Below, one piece after another: positions 1 to 8,018 of a stretch of 64,000 nt of DNA. The DNA comes from VBCK01 sp036270655. Its GTDB lineage: Bacteria; Pseudomonadota; Gammaproteobacteria; Burkholderiales; Burkholderiaceae_F. How positions within the stretch are numbered: position 1 is the first letter of the stretch; each line of letters starts with the position of its first letter. A model generated the notes under the pieces. It searched no databases, was not told the DNA's origin, and saw only the letters and a program-made list of their open reading frames with translations. The stretch is taken from the NCBI GenBank assembly GCA_036270655.1, contig DATBCD010000017.1, positions 43,157-107,156 on the forward strand. The letters are read 5' to 3'. Both the position numbers and the translations under genes were made by a program.

Positions 1-660
1 GGCCGTCCGGACGGTGGCATCTCGCGCGAGGTGGCGCTGTCGCATCTGCGCCAGATCGTGACGGCGACGGACATACCGATCAACGCGGACTACCAGAACG
101 GCTTCGGGCAGGAACCGAGGGACGTTGGCGAAAGCGTGCGCCTGGCGGTCGACACCGGGATCGCCGGGCTGTCGATCGAAGACTCGACCGGCGACTCCGC
201 GAAGCCGTTGTATGACCTCGACACGGCGGTTGCCCGTCTGCGCGCGGCGCGGGACGCGATCGACCGTTCCGGGGGCGATGTGCTGCTGGTGGGCCGCGCC
301 GAATGCTTCCTGGTGGGCCGGCCCGATCTGAGCGAGACGCTCGCCAGGCTGCGGGCCTATGCACAGGCGGGAGCCGACTGCCTGTATGCCCCGGGCATCC
401 GCAGCCGCGATCAGATCACCGCCGTGGTGGCGGGCGTTTCCCCGAAACCAGTCAATCTGCTGGTCGGTTATCCGAGCGAAATGACCGTAGGGCAGATCGC
501 CGAGCTCGGCGTGCGGCGCATCAGTGTCGGCGGCGCGCTGGCACGCGCCGCCTGGGGCGGGTTCATCCGATCGGCCAGGCTGATCGCGGAGCAGGGTCGC
601 TTCGAGGCATTCGGCGACGCCACACCGAGCCACGACCAGCTCGATGCGCTGTTTCGATAA
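1..660 (+). CDS. Isocitrate lyase/PEP mutase family protein (5' end missing)
   Basis: The reading frame is open from base 1 and stops at 658-660, so the start lies outside the window; about 219 residues are visible. Superfamily features seen are a DYxNGFG stretch near visible residue 30, IEDSTGD near residue 60 and VGRAE near residue 98, matching metal- and substrate-loop regions of the PEP mutase/isocitrate lyase barrel. Members cleave or form C-C or P-C bonds next to a carboxylate, for example oxaloacetate decarboxylases and carboxyphosphonoenolpyruvate mutases. The substrate cannot be told from this fragment. It converges on opgH with 8 bp between the stops. Confidence 0.85.
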   Translation, partial: GRPDGGISREVALSHLRQIVTATDIPINADYQNGFGQEPRDVGESVRLAVDTGIAGLSIEDSTGDSAKPLYDLDTAVARLRAARDAIDRSGGDVLLVGRAECFLVGRPDLSETLARLRAYAQAGADCLYAPGIRSRDQITAVVAGVSPKPVNLLVGYPSEMTVGQIAELGVRRISVGGALARAAWGGFIRSARLIAEQGRFEAFGDATPSHDQLDALFR

Positions 661-668
661 CGAGCCGA

Positions 669-2642
669 TCAGCTCGGCGCCGCCCTCAAAACAGCCGGGG
701 CCGAAAGCTCCTCGGGCGTGACCAGCAGGCGCCTGGCCAGCAGGCGCTGGCCAAGGCTCGGGCGGCTCGTCAGCACCGTCAGCGGCACCGCCAGCAGCAG
801 CGGCAGGCCCGTGGGCAGCAGCAGCACGATGGCCTGGGGCTGCAGCAGCAGCCCGCAGCCGGCCACCGCAGCGGCGCCTGCGCCGATCAAACCGAAGCGG
901 CGCGCAGCCTCGCTCCAGGCGATCTCCGTGGCTTCGCGCGAAGGCGATTTCCACTCGAGCTTCAGCGCCGTCAACGCCGCCACGACGAACAGCGTGTGCG
1001 CGATCATCCGCACGGGCGCCTGCAGCACCGAAAGAGCGCCCTCCAGGAGCGTGCCCCGCACCAGCGCGCCGGTGCCGCCATACCCGCTTTGCTCGTGCCG
1101 CATCACGATGGCGAGCACCCCCATCAGGCGGGGCAGCGCCAGCATCATCGTCGTGCCGAGCCACAGCGCGGCCAGCTCGCGCGGCACATCGCGCAACGAG
1201 GCGAAGGTCGGAGTGGCGCCGAAGACCCACAAGCAGGCCCCCAGCATTACGAAGGCCAGCCACAGCGGGGCCGACAGGTAAGAAAATGCGCCGGTCAGCA
1301 GCATCGCGCGGTGCACGCCGTGCAACCCCGGTTCGGTGATCAGCCGCGCGTTCTGCAGGTTGCCCTGGCACCAGCGGCGGTCGCGCTGAAGCTCTTCCAT
1401 CAGGTTGGGCGGCTGCTGCTCGTAGCTGCCGTACAGGTCGTGCACCAGCCACACGTGGTAGCCGGCGCGCCGCATCAGCGCGGCTTCGACGAAATCGTGC
1501 GACAGGATCTCGCCGCTCAAGCCGCCACGTCCTGCCAGCGGCGCCAGCGCGCAGTGCTGCATGAAGGGTGCGATGCGGATGATCGCGTTGTGCCCCCAGT
1601 AGTGCGACTCGCCCAGCTGCCAGTACTGCATGCCGGCGGTAAACAGACGGCCGGCCACGCGCCCGGCAAATTGCTGTGAGCGGGCGTGCAACGTCGTCAG
1701 GCCACAGGCGAGCGGCGCCGTCTGCAAGATGCCGGTGCGTGGATTGGCCTCCATCAGGCGCACCAGTTGCATCAGGCACTCGCCGCTCATCACGCTGTCG
1801 GCGTCCAGAACGACCATGTACCGGTAGTCACGCCCCCAGCGCCGGCAGAAATCGGCCACGTTGCCCGCCTTGCGTCGGGTGCGGCGGCGCCGCCAGCGGT
1901 AATAGATGTGCGCACGGGTGCCGAATTCGTCGCGCAGCGCGGCGCAGGCGGCCGCCTCGTCGGCGCGAATGCCGGGGTCGTTCGAATCGGACAGCAGGAA
2001 GACATCAAACAGGTGCGCCGCGCCGGTGACCGCCAGCGACTCGCACGTGGCCCGCAGACCGGCGAGCACGGCGGACACCTGCTCGTTGCAGATCGGCATG
2101 ATGATCGCGGTGCGCGCCTGCTCGCTGATGGGCAGGTTGCGGACCGATGCGGCCGACATCGCGTGCGGGTCGCCGCGCCACAGCACCCACAAGCCCATGA
2201 CCGCCGTGAAGAAGCCCGCTGACACCCACGCGAACAACAGGCCGAACAGCCCGATCTGAAGCAGGCGCAGCCACCCGCCGGGATGCGCCGGCAGCAAATG
2301 CGCCAGCGTTACGGTCGCCGTGCCGGCGGACAACACGATCAAAGCGACCAGCGCGGCGCGGCGGCGCGAAGCGGCACGCTGCCAGGCCGGGCGCGGTGCG
2401 GCCGCGGAAGCAGCCGCGGCATCGGCCCTGCGCTGCGGCGCCGGCCAGCGGACCAGCGCGGTCGACCCGGCCCGCACGGCGTCCAGCACGCTCAGGGCAA
2501 AGCCGCGCCACGGCCGCGCCACCATCGAGCCGCGGTTCAGCGGCGGGCCGCTGGCTGCGGGTCTTGCAGCGCGCGCGCGCTGCGCGCCACGTCCCACGGC
2601 GCCTGCGGCGTTGTTCAGCTGGAAGGGATGATCGCAGTCCAT
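669..2642 (-). CDS. opgH: Glucans biosynthesis glucosyltransferase H
   Basis: OpgH is the inner-membrane glucosyltransferase that polymerises UDP-glucose into the backbone of osmoregulated periplasmic glucans. The 657-residue product has several hydrophobic membrane segments and family 2 glycosyltransferase motifs: LDADSVMSG (DxD region) and QRDRRW (QxxRW). The frame stays open upstream to 3281, but that part is antisense to opgG. The ATG at 2642 overlaps the opgG stop by 28 bp, and its peptide MDCDHPFQLNN is a credible start. At 657 residues it is shorter than the enterobacterial protein (about 850), mostly at the N-terminus. It is co-transcribed after opgG. Confidence 0.93.
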   Translation of the reverse strand: MDCDHPFQLNNAAGAVGRGAQRARAARPAASGPPLNRGSMVARPWRGFALSVLDAVRAGSTALVRWPAPQRRADAAAASAAAPRPAWQRAASRRRAALVALIVLSAGTATVTLAHLLPAHPGGWLRLLQIGLFGLLFAWVSAGFFTAVMGLWVLWRGDPHAMSAASVRNLPISEQARTAIIMPICNEQVSAVLAGLRATCESLAVTGAAHLFDVFLLSDSNDPGIRADEAAACAALRDEFGTRAHIYYRWRRRRTRRKAGNVADFCRRWGRDYRYMVVLDADSVMSGECLMQLVRLMEANPRTGILQTAPLACGLTTLHARSQQFAGRVAGRLFTAGMQYWQLGESHYWGHNAIIRIAPFMQHCALAPLAGRGGLSGEILSHDFVEAALMRRAGYHVWLVHDLYGSYEQQPPNLMEELQRDRRWCQGNLQNARLITEPGLHGVHRAMLLTGAFSYLSAPLWLAFVMLGACLWVFGATPTFASLRDVPRELAALWLGTTMMLALPRLMGVLAIVMRHEQSGYGGTGALVRGTLLEGALSVLQAPVRMIAHTLFVVAALTALKLEWKSPSREATEIAWSEAARRFGLIGAGAAAVAGCGLLLQPQAIVLLLPTGLPLLLAVPLTVLTSRPSLGQRLLARRLLVTPEELSAPAVLRAAPS

Positions 2643-4210
2643 GTCTCGGTCAGTACGGTGTCCCGATGGCGGAGAAAAGCGTGGAGCTCGAGGGGTTGTG
2701 ATGGTTCGACTCGATCGACGCGTACGGTCATGCGCCAGGTGCCTGTGGCAGGGTTGCGATAGGCGTTGTGCTCGACGACGCGGGCGCCATCGCCGGCCGT
2801 CACTACCGCGTCCACGGCTGCACCAGCCGGCAGGCCGCGCAGCGCCGGGCCGTCGAAATCGACGACGTACTGCAGATCGCGCGCGTCGGGTTCCTTGCCA
2901 CCCGGAAGGAACCCATGGCCAAGACGCGATTGCACGGTCCAGCCCGACGGCGGACGCTGCTGGCGGTCGCCTTGCCAGCGCATCCGATAGGCGATGTCCA
3001 GGGCCTGGCCCGGCGCAGGAACGTGGTCGGGCACCCAATACGCGACGATGTTGTCGTTGGCCTCGTAGGGCGTGGGCAGCTGCACCAACTCGACGCGGCC
3101 GGACCCCCAGCTGCCCTCGGGCGAAATCCAGCAACTGGGCCGTTGCTCGTAGCGCGTCTCGGTGTCCTGATAGCTGGCGAAGCTGCGGTCGCGCTGCATC
3201 AAGCCGAAGCCTGTGAGCTCTCGCACGGCAAACGAGGTCACGAGCGGATGGGTCGGGTTGACCAAAGGGCGCCACAGCCACTGGCCGTCGCCGCCGACCA
3301 TCAGCCCGTCGGAATCGTGCACCTCGGGGCGGAAATCACCCGCTCGGGGCTGGTTGGCGCCGTGCAGAAACATGCTGGTGAGCGGTGCCACGCCGAGCGT
3401 GGCCACGCGGGCGCGCAGGTACAGGCGCGCTTTCACCTCGATCACGGTGTCCTGGCCGGGTAGCACGCTGAAGCGGTAGGCGCCGGTGGCGCGCGGTGAA
3501 TCGAGCAGGGCATGGATCACCACCGCGCTGGCCCGCGCAGATGGGCGCTCGACCCAGAACTCGACGAAGCGCGGAAACTCTTCGCCCTGGCCACCGACGG
3601 TGTCGATCGCGAGCCCGCGCGCCGACAATCCGTAGCGCTGCCCCTTGCCCAGCGCGCGGAAGTAGCTGGCGCCCAGGAACACCACCAGCTCGTCCTTGTA
3701 AGACGCCGAGTTCAGCGCGGTGTGCACCCGAAAGCCGGCAAAGCCCAGGTCCCCCCAGTGCTGAGGCGACAGCCCGCTCTTGCCGTAGTCGAAGTTGCGC
3801 CAGTCGAACCCGATCCGCCGCATTGCCTGTCCCGCCACTTCGTTGACGGTTACCGGCTGCGTCTGGGGCTGACCGACATGGAAAAACTGCAGCTCGAACG
3901 GCAGGCCCTGGGCGCGCCAGAGCGCCTTTTCCGGCCTGAAGCGGATGTCGCGATACTGGTCGTAGCCGACCGCCTTCAACTCCTCCGGCACTTGGGCGCT
4001 TTGCGCCACGTAAGGCTCGGACGCCAGCAAGCGCGCCCGCTGCGCGACCTCGTCAAAGCCGAACGCGTGGGCCGGATCGATGTGGGTGCACAGGACCACG
4101 CCCGCAACGGCCGCAGCCCAAGGGGCCTTGCTTCGAATCGCCGTGTTCGTGGCCAGCTGAGATAAATGCAAGGAGGAACCGGCGCCGTGTCGCAGCGCGG
4201 CGTGACTCAA
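2615..4210 (-). CDS. opgG: Periplasmic glucans biosynthesis protein G
   Basis: OpgG is a periplasmic protein of the MdoG family needed to build or branch osmoregulated periplasmic glucans from the chain made by OpgH. The 531-residue product opens with a hydrophobic export segment ending PAHAFGFDEV, so the mature protein probably begins at AFGF. The rest matches the family in length (about 510). The start is uncertain: 4210 is a TTG with no clear ribosome site, and another in-frame TTG lies at 4171. The predicted sigma-54 transcript would begin near 4219, which favours the inner start or a very short leader. It is first gene of opgGH. Confidence 0.93.
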   Translation of the reverse strand: MSHAALRHGAGSSLHLSQLATNTAIRSKAPWAAAVAGVVLCTHIDPAHAFGFDEVAQRARLLASEPYVAQSAQVPEELKAVGYDQYRDIRFRPEKALWRAQGLPFELQFFHVGQPQTQPVTVNEVAGQAMRRIGFDWRNFDYGKSGLSPQHWGDLGFAGFRVHTALNSASYKDELVVFLGASYFRALGKGQRYGLSARGLAIDTVGGQGEEFPRFVEFWVERPSARASAVVIHALLDSPRATGAYRFSVLPGQDTVIEVKARLYLRARVATLGVAPLTSMFLHGANQPRAGDFRPEVHDSDGLMVGGDGQWLWRPLVNPTHPLVTSFAVRELTGFGLMQRDRSFASYQDTETRYEQRPSCWISPEGSWGSGRVELVQLPTPYEANDNIVAYWVPDHVPAPGQALDIAYRMRWQGDRQQRPPSGWTVQSRLGHGFLPGGKEPDARDLQYVVDFDGPALRGLPAGAAVDAVVTAGDGARVVEHNAYRNPATGTWRMTVRVDRVEPSQPLELHAFLRHRDTVLTETWTAIIPSS

Positions 4211-4228
4211 TCGTGACAGGGGGTTGGA

Positions 4229-4244
4229 AGCAAATCACGTGCCA
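4229..4244 (-). promoter_or_regulatory. Sigma-54 (-24/-12) promoter for opgGH
   Basis: On the minus strand the sequence is TGGCACGTGATTTGCT. It fits the RpoN consensus TGGCAC-N5-TTGC exactly, with GG and GC elements correctly spaced. It lies just upstream of opgG and points toward it, giving a predicted start near 4219. A T-rich stretch immediately upstream could aid DNA bending. RpoN promoters need an AAA+ activator, and the adjacent upstream gene, glrR, encodes one. Promoter activity is inferred from the motif. Confidence 0.8.
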
Positions 4245-4298
4245 ATAAAAAAAGTGGTTCATATCAATGATTTGCGGCGGGTACGCGGACCAACCTCG

Positions 4299-4320
4299 CC
4301 GGGAACCGGGCGGTCCCCGG
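4299..4320. repeat. GC-rich inverted repeat between glrR and opgG
   Basis: Arms of nine bases with one mismatch surround a GGGC loop. On the plus strand the hairpin is followed by CTGTTTTG and would resemble a terminator, but no plus-strand gene lies upstream. On the minus strand, the direction of both flanking operons, no U-tract follows. It may separate the two units or shape DNA between activator sites and promoter. Function is not established. Confidence 0.4.
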
Positions 4321-4326
4321 CTGTTT

Positions 4327-4344
4327 TGTCGCTATGCAGCGACG
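4327..4344. promoter_or_regulatory. Putative GlrR activator site 1 (TGTC-N10-GACG)
   Basis: An inverted repeat, GTCGC-N6-GCGAC, sits inside TGTC-N10-GACG. This matches seven of the eight fixed bases of the GlrR site TGTC-N10-GACA described in enterobacteria. It lies about 115 bp upstream of the predicted sigma-54 start of opgG, a normal distance for an upstream activating sequence. GlrR is encoded next door. Binding is inferred. Confidence 0.55.
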
Positions 4345-4395
4345 CCCGCGCCCGCCCATCGACCGCAAACCCTTGAGCGGGCAGGCTTCCCGGCC

Positions 4396-4413
4396 CGTCT
4401 CTAATCGGCGACA
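4396..4413. promoter_or_regulatory. Putative GlrR activator site 2 (CGTC-N10-GACA)
   Basis: A second GTC-N10-GAC dyad, CGTC-N10-GACA, overlaps the last codons and stop of glrR. Its centre is 69 bp from site 1. It again matches seven of eight fixed bases, with the mismatch in the opposite half site. Two spaced dyads upstream of a sigma-54 promoter are typical of NtrC-family control. Part of the site is coding sequence, so the match could be chance. Confidence 0.45.
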
Positions 4414-5756
4414 GGAGGCCCGGCCCGGAATTGCCCGGGCGTCAGGCCGTGCCTCTGGAGCAACCGATAGAACTCGGTGCGGTTGCGCTCGGCCAGCCGC
4501 GCGGCGTCGGCCGCGTTGCCGTCGGTGAGCTTCAGAAGTCCGACCAGGTAGTCACGCTCGAAACGCTGACGCGCTTCCGCGTAGCTCAGCACTTCCATCG
4601 TGGGCACGCGCAGAGCGCGCTGCACCAGCGCCAGCGAAATCAGAGGCGTCGTGGTCAGCGCGCAAACCTGCTCGACCACGTTATGCAGCTGGCGCACGTT
4701 GCCAGGCCAGCTGGCGGTGGTCAGCGCCTTCATCGCGTCGGGCGCAAAGCCGTTGAAGCGCTTGCCGTATTTTTCGCTCAGGCGCGCCAGGAAGTGGTTG
4801 ACCAGCAGCGGGATGTCTTCGCGCCGTTCGCCCAACGGGGGCAATCGCAGCGACACCACATTGAGGCGGTAGTACAGATCCTCGCGAAACTGTCCCTCGG
4901 CCATGGCCGAGTCCAGATCGCGATTGGTTGCCGACAGAATGCGCACGTCGACCGGGACCGACTGGCCCGAGCCGACCGGTCGGACCGAGCGCTCCTGAAC
5001 GACCCGCAGCAGCTTGACCTGCAGCGCAGGCGGCATGTCGCCGATCTCGTCCAGGAACAGCGTTCCTCCGTCGGCTGTCACGAACAGGCCGCGGTAGTTC
5101 GCCAGGGCACCGGTAAACGATCCTTTCACGTGACCGAACAGCTCGGACTCCAGCAATGCCTCCGGAATCGCGCCGCAGTTGACCGCGATGAACGGCTTGC
5201 CCGAGCGCGCGCTGGCGCGGTGAATCGCCTGCGCGAGCAACTCCTTGCCGGTGCCGCTTTCACCGCTGATCAGCACCCTCGCGTCGGAGGCCGCGACCAT
5301 CTTGGTTTCGGCCAGCAGGTCTGCCATGCAGTTGGAGCGGCTGACAATGGCCGCGCGCCAGGCCTCGTCGCCCGTTTGCGCATGCGGCTCCGGCGCCGGC
5401 AGCGCGAGCGCCTGATTGACCTTGTCGAGCAGCGCCTTGCCGTCGAAAGGCTTCGTCAGGTAGCTGAAGACGCCGCGCGAGGTGGCCTCGACCGCGTCGG
5501 GGATCGTGCCGTGGGCGGTCAGCAGGATCACCGGCAGGGCAGGGTAACGCGCCCGGATCTCGTCGAACAGCGCCAGACCATCGCGTCCAGGCAGCCGCAC
5601 GTCGCTCACAACCAACTGTGGCCGGGCCACCGCCAGTTGGGTCAACGCCGCCTCGGCCGATTCGACCGCGGTCACGCGGTGGCCGGCCGCGCTCAAGCGC
5701 ATCGACAGCAGCTTCAGAAGATCGGCGTCGTCGTCGACCAGCAGCAGGTTCGCCAT
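4401..5756 (-). CDS. glrR: Sigma-54-dependent response regulator GlrR (QseF)
   Basis: This 451-residue NtrC-type activator has a receiver domain (residues 1-120, phospho-acceptor Asp52 in VVSDVRLPG), an AAA+ domain with Walker A GESGTGKE and a GSFTGA loop (variant of GAFTGA that contacts sigma-54), and a C-terminal Fis-type helix-turn-helix ending near residue 445. It is the partner of the GlrK kinase encoded two genes upstream. In enterobacteria GlrR drives the glmY small RNA. No glmY is recognisable here, and the only RpoN promoter found nearby is that of opgG. The gene starts 38 bp after the qseG stop. Confidence 0.9.
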   Translation of the reverse strand: MANLLLVDDDADLLKLLSMRLSAAGHRVTAVESAEAALTQLAVARPQLVVSDVRLPGRDGLALFDEIRARYPALPVILLTAHGTIPDAVEATSRGVFSYLTKPFDGKALLDKVNQALALPAPEPHAQTGDEAWRAAIVSRSNCMADLLAETKMVAASDARVLISGESGTGKELLAQAIHRASARSGKPFIAVNCGAIPEALLESELFGHVKGSFTGALANYRGLFVTADGGTLFLDEIGDMPPALQVKLLRVVQERSVRPVGSGQSVPVDVRILSATNRDLDSAMAEGQFREDLYYRLNVVSLRLPPLGERREDIPLLVNHFLARLSEKYGKRFNGFAPDAMKALTTASWPGNVRQLHNVVEQVCALTTTPLISLALVQRALRVPTMEVLSYAEARQRFERDYLVGLLKLTDGNAADAARLAERNRTEFYRLLQRHGLTPGQFRAGPPVAD

Positions 5757-5794
5757 CGTTGCTGTGCCTATGGAGTGGTCGGCCCCTGCGTCGT

Positions 5795-6502
5795 TCAGGG
5801 CGCCTTGGGCGGCGGCGGTGGGGCCGCTTCGGCGGGTGGCGATCCGGGTCCGGCTGGCGGGCTTGCGGCCGGACGCGCAGTCATGCTGCGCTCGATGGCC
5901 TTCAACGCCTCCAGCTTCTCGGTCAATTGCTGAATCGCGCGCTGAGTGTCGCGGCGTTGGCTCATCTGGCGATCCAGCTCGTCTTCGAGGCGCCGTTCCT
6001 CGGCAATGCGCGCCGCCAGCAGACGCGCCAGCGGCTGCCAGGGCTGCGGATTGGGGTACGCGCGCTGCTGAAGCGAGTCGAGCAGGTTCGCGGCACGAGC
6101 CAGGTCGCCAGGTCCGTGCTCCTGGGCCAGAGCCAGGACCAGCGCCAGCACATCGTCCGGTGGGTCCGACGGATTGGCGGACGCGGCCAGCGCGCCCAGT
6201 CTGGTGATCTCGGCGGACAGGTCGGCAGGCGACATCTGGCGCAGCCGCTCGTGGCAGGCGAGCAGCCGGCGAGCGGCCAGGTCAGCCGAATCGACCGGCT
6301 CGGCTGGCGGCTGCGCCACGGGTTCGGGCACCGGAGCCGGAGCAGGTGGCGGAGCCGGAGACGGCGCGGCGGCCGGGACCGCAGGCGCCGGCGGGGGCTG
6401 CAGCGCGGGTTTAAGCGGAGCGCACGCGGCAGCCACCCACAGCGCGCCGCAGGCGCACAGTCGCCGCCCGATCTGGACGTGGTTCAGCGGTCTAACCGGC
6501 AT
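5795..6502 (-). CDS. qseG: QseG-like lipoprotein of the GlrK/GlrR operon
   Basis: The 235-residue product begins MPVRPLNH and has a short export segment ending WVAAAC, a lipobox with the cysteine near residue 23. An Ala/Pro-rich linker of about 40 residues follows, then a helical domain with a predicted coiled coil (LEDELDRQMSQRRDTQRA). It ends in another proline-rich tail. The position between kinase and regulator genes, plus lipoprotein character, fits QseG, the outer-membrane accessory of GlrK. The primary sequence is weakly conserved, so the name rests mainly on context. The ATG at 6502 overlaps the glrK stop by 11 bp. Confidence 0.7.
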   Translation of the reverse strand: MPVRPLNHVQIGRRLCACGALWVAAACAPLKPALQPPPAPAVPAAAPSPAPPPAPAPVPEPVAQPPAEPVDSADLAARRLLACHERLRQMSPADLSAEITRLGALAASANPSDPPDDVLALVLALAQEHGPGDLARAANLLDSLQQRAYPNPQPWQPLARLLAARIAEERRLEDELDRQMSQRRDTQRAIQQLTEKLEALKAIERSMTARPAASPPAGPGSPPAEAAPPPPPKAP

Positions 6503-7925
6503 GGGGCAGTTCGATGTGGAAATGGGCGCCCGGGCCATCATCGAGCAGCGCGACCTGGCCGCCGTGCGCCGTGACGTACTCGTGCACGATCGACAGGCCG
6601 ATGCCGCTGCCGCGCGGCGCGTCGACGGGCTGCCGCTCGCCCCGGTAAAAGGGCTCAAAGATGCGCGCCCGGTCGGCGGCGGCGACGCCAGGACCTTCAT
6701 CCTGGATGTCGATGCAGGCACGCTCGGGCAGATGGGTGATCGAGAAACGGACGGTGGCTCCCACGGGGCTGAATCGAATGGCGTTGGACAGGAGGTTACC
6801 AAGCGCCGCGCGCAGCTTGTCGGGGTCGACCTCGGCCTGCAGCGGCTCACCCTGCACCACGACCAGCAGCTGCCGTGCCATCCACTGCAGCCGCTGCTGG
6901 GCCACCAGTTCCTTGACCAGGCCGGTCAGCTCGGTGCTCCGGCGCACCAGCTGGCGCGCCTCCGACGCCGCGGCGTTGAATCGCAGCAGGTCCTCGATCT
7001 GACTCTGCAGCAGCGCGGTGTTCTGGCGCAGGATCCGTACGACCTCGCGCTGACTGCCGCTCAGCGTGCCGGCGATCCCGTCCTCGAGCAGCGATACGCC
7101 TTCGCGCAAGGCTGCCAGCGGCGTTTTCAATTCGTGCGATACGTGACGCAGGAACCGGGCCTTGTCCGAATCGAGCTCGGCCAGCCGCAGGCGCAGCCAT
7201 TCCAGGCGCCGGCCCACCAGGCGCACGTCGGTCGGTCCGCGGATGTCGATCGGCTGGTCGAAGCGGTTTTCGCCGAGGCGGACCACGGCCTTTTCCAGCC
7301 GCTTCAACGGCCGCGCCAGCCACAGGCCGAACACGAACGCCAGCGCGACGGTCACGCCGATTGCGGCGAGGATCTGTCGCCACAGCTGCGCCCGCCCGCT
7401 GTCCAGCTTGTTCATCAGCAGCTGGTTGCGCGCCTCCGTGGCCAGCCGGACCCGATCGGCGATCGCGCCGTCGATGCTGTCGAGCTCGCGAAAAGCGGAC
7501 GTGATGGTGGCTTCGCTGCCGCGCAACGAACCCTCGGAGCCGTGCAGCTGCGATTCGATCAACGCCTCGGCCGAGCGCCAATCCTGCACCAGGTTCGACG
7601 GGATGTCCGTGTCAGACAGCCGCGCCAGCGCGGCAGCGGCGTCGCGGGAGGTGTCGTCGAAGCGCTGCAGCAGCGAGCGGTCTTCCAGCACGAGGTACTG
7701 GCGCGCTGCGCGCTCCATCGCGACCGTGCGCTCCGCCAGAACCTGCGCGTCGGCGGTCCTGGCCACGGCCTGTCGCGCGCCATCGCTGCTCTGGCGCAGA
7801 AGACTTTCCAGCAGATACAGGCCTCGCAGCGACGCCACGCTGAGCAGGGCGGCGATCAGCAGAAATGCCACGAGCAGCAGCTGGCGGAACGAATAACGGA
7901 ATGAAGGGCGTTGCGGCGAAAACAT
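6492..7925 (-). CDS. glrK: Sensor histidine kinase GlrK (QseE)
   Basis: The 477-residue inner-membrane kinase has two membrane helices (about residues 14-37 and 186-204) flanking a helical periplasmic sensor. A HAMP segment, a HisKA domain with phospho-acceptor His264 in HVSHELKTPL and a HATPase domain with N, DxGPG and GSGIGLS boxes follow. It should phosphorylate GlrR. An in-frame extension upstream to 8048 would run into the tRNA-Leu gene, so the ATG at 7925 is preferred. The gene begins 93 bp after the tRNA, and no separate promoter is obvious. Confidence 0.88.
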   Translation of the reverse strand: MFSPQRPSFRYSFRQLLLVAFLLIAALLSVASLRGLYLLESLLRQSSDGARQAVARTADAQVLAERTVAMERAARQYLVLEDRSLLQRFDDTSRDAAAALARLSDTDIPSNLVQDWRSAEALIESQLHGSEGSLRGSEATITSAFRELDSIDGAIADRVRLATEARNQLLMNKLDSGRAQLWRQILAAIGVTVALAFVFGLWLARPLKRLEKAVVRLGENRFDQPIDIRGPTDVRLVGRRLEWLRLRLAELDSDKARFLRHVSHELKTPLAALREGVSLLEDGIAGTLSGSQREVVRILRQNTALLQSQIEDLLRFNAAASEARQLVRRSTELTGLVKELVAQQRLQWMARQLLVVVQGEPLQAEVDPDKLRAALGNLLSNAIRFSPVGATVRFSITHLPERACIDIQDEGPGVAAADRARIFEPFYRGERQPVDAPRGSGIGLSIVHEYVTAHGGQVALLDDGPGAHFHIELPHAG

Positions 7926-7992
7926 CAAGTCAGGTCGAAAAGATCGCGCAGCGTCCCTGCAGCGGGGCCGGGGCGAGGATCTCCTTGCTTGC

Positions 7993-8014
7993 CTTGTTCC
8001 TTCCGGGACAAGGG
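7993..8014 (-). terminator. Weak stem-loop after tRNA-Leu
   Basis: CCTTGT and ACAAGG arms, extended inward by CC/GG, form a small hairpin 5 bases past the encoded CCA of tRNA-Leu. No U-tract follows on the minus strand, so it is more likely a processing or pausing signal than an efficient terminator. The rest of 7926-8018 is a leader for glrK with no clear promoter. Confidence 0.25.
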
Positions 8015-8018
8015 ACCT

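Noticed and set aside
2643..3281. Upstream extension of opgH
   Set aside because: The added residues are arginine/proline-rich and lie within opgG on the same strand in another frame; the ATG at 2642 is sufficient.
4299..4320. Intrinsic terminator for the glrK-qseG-glrR operon
   Set aside because: The T-run follows the hairpin only on the plus strand, opposite to the operon; kept only as an inverted repeat.
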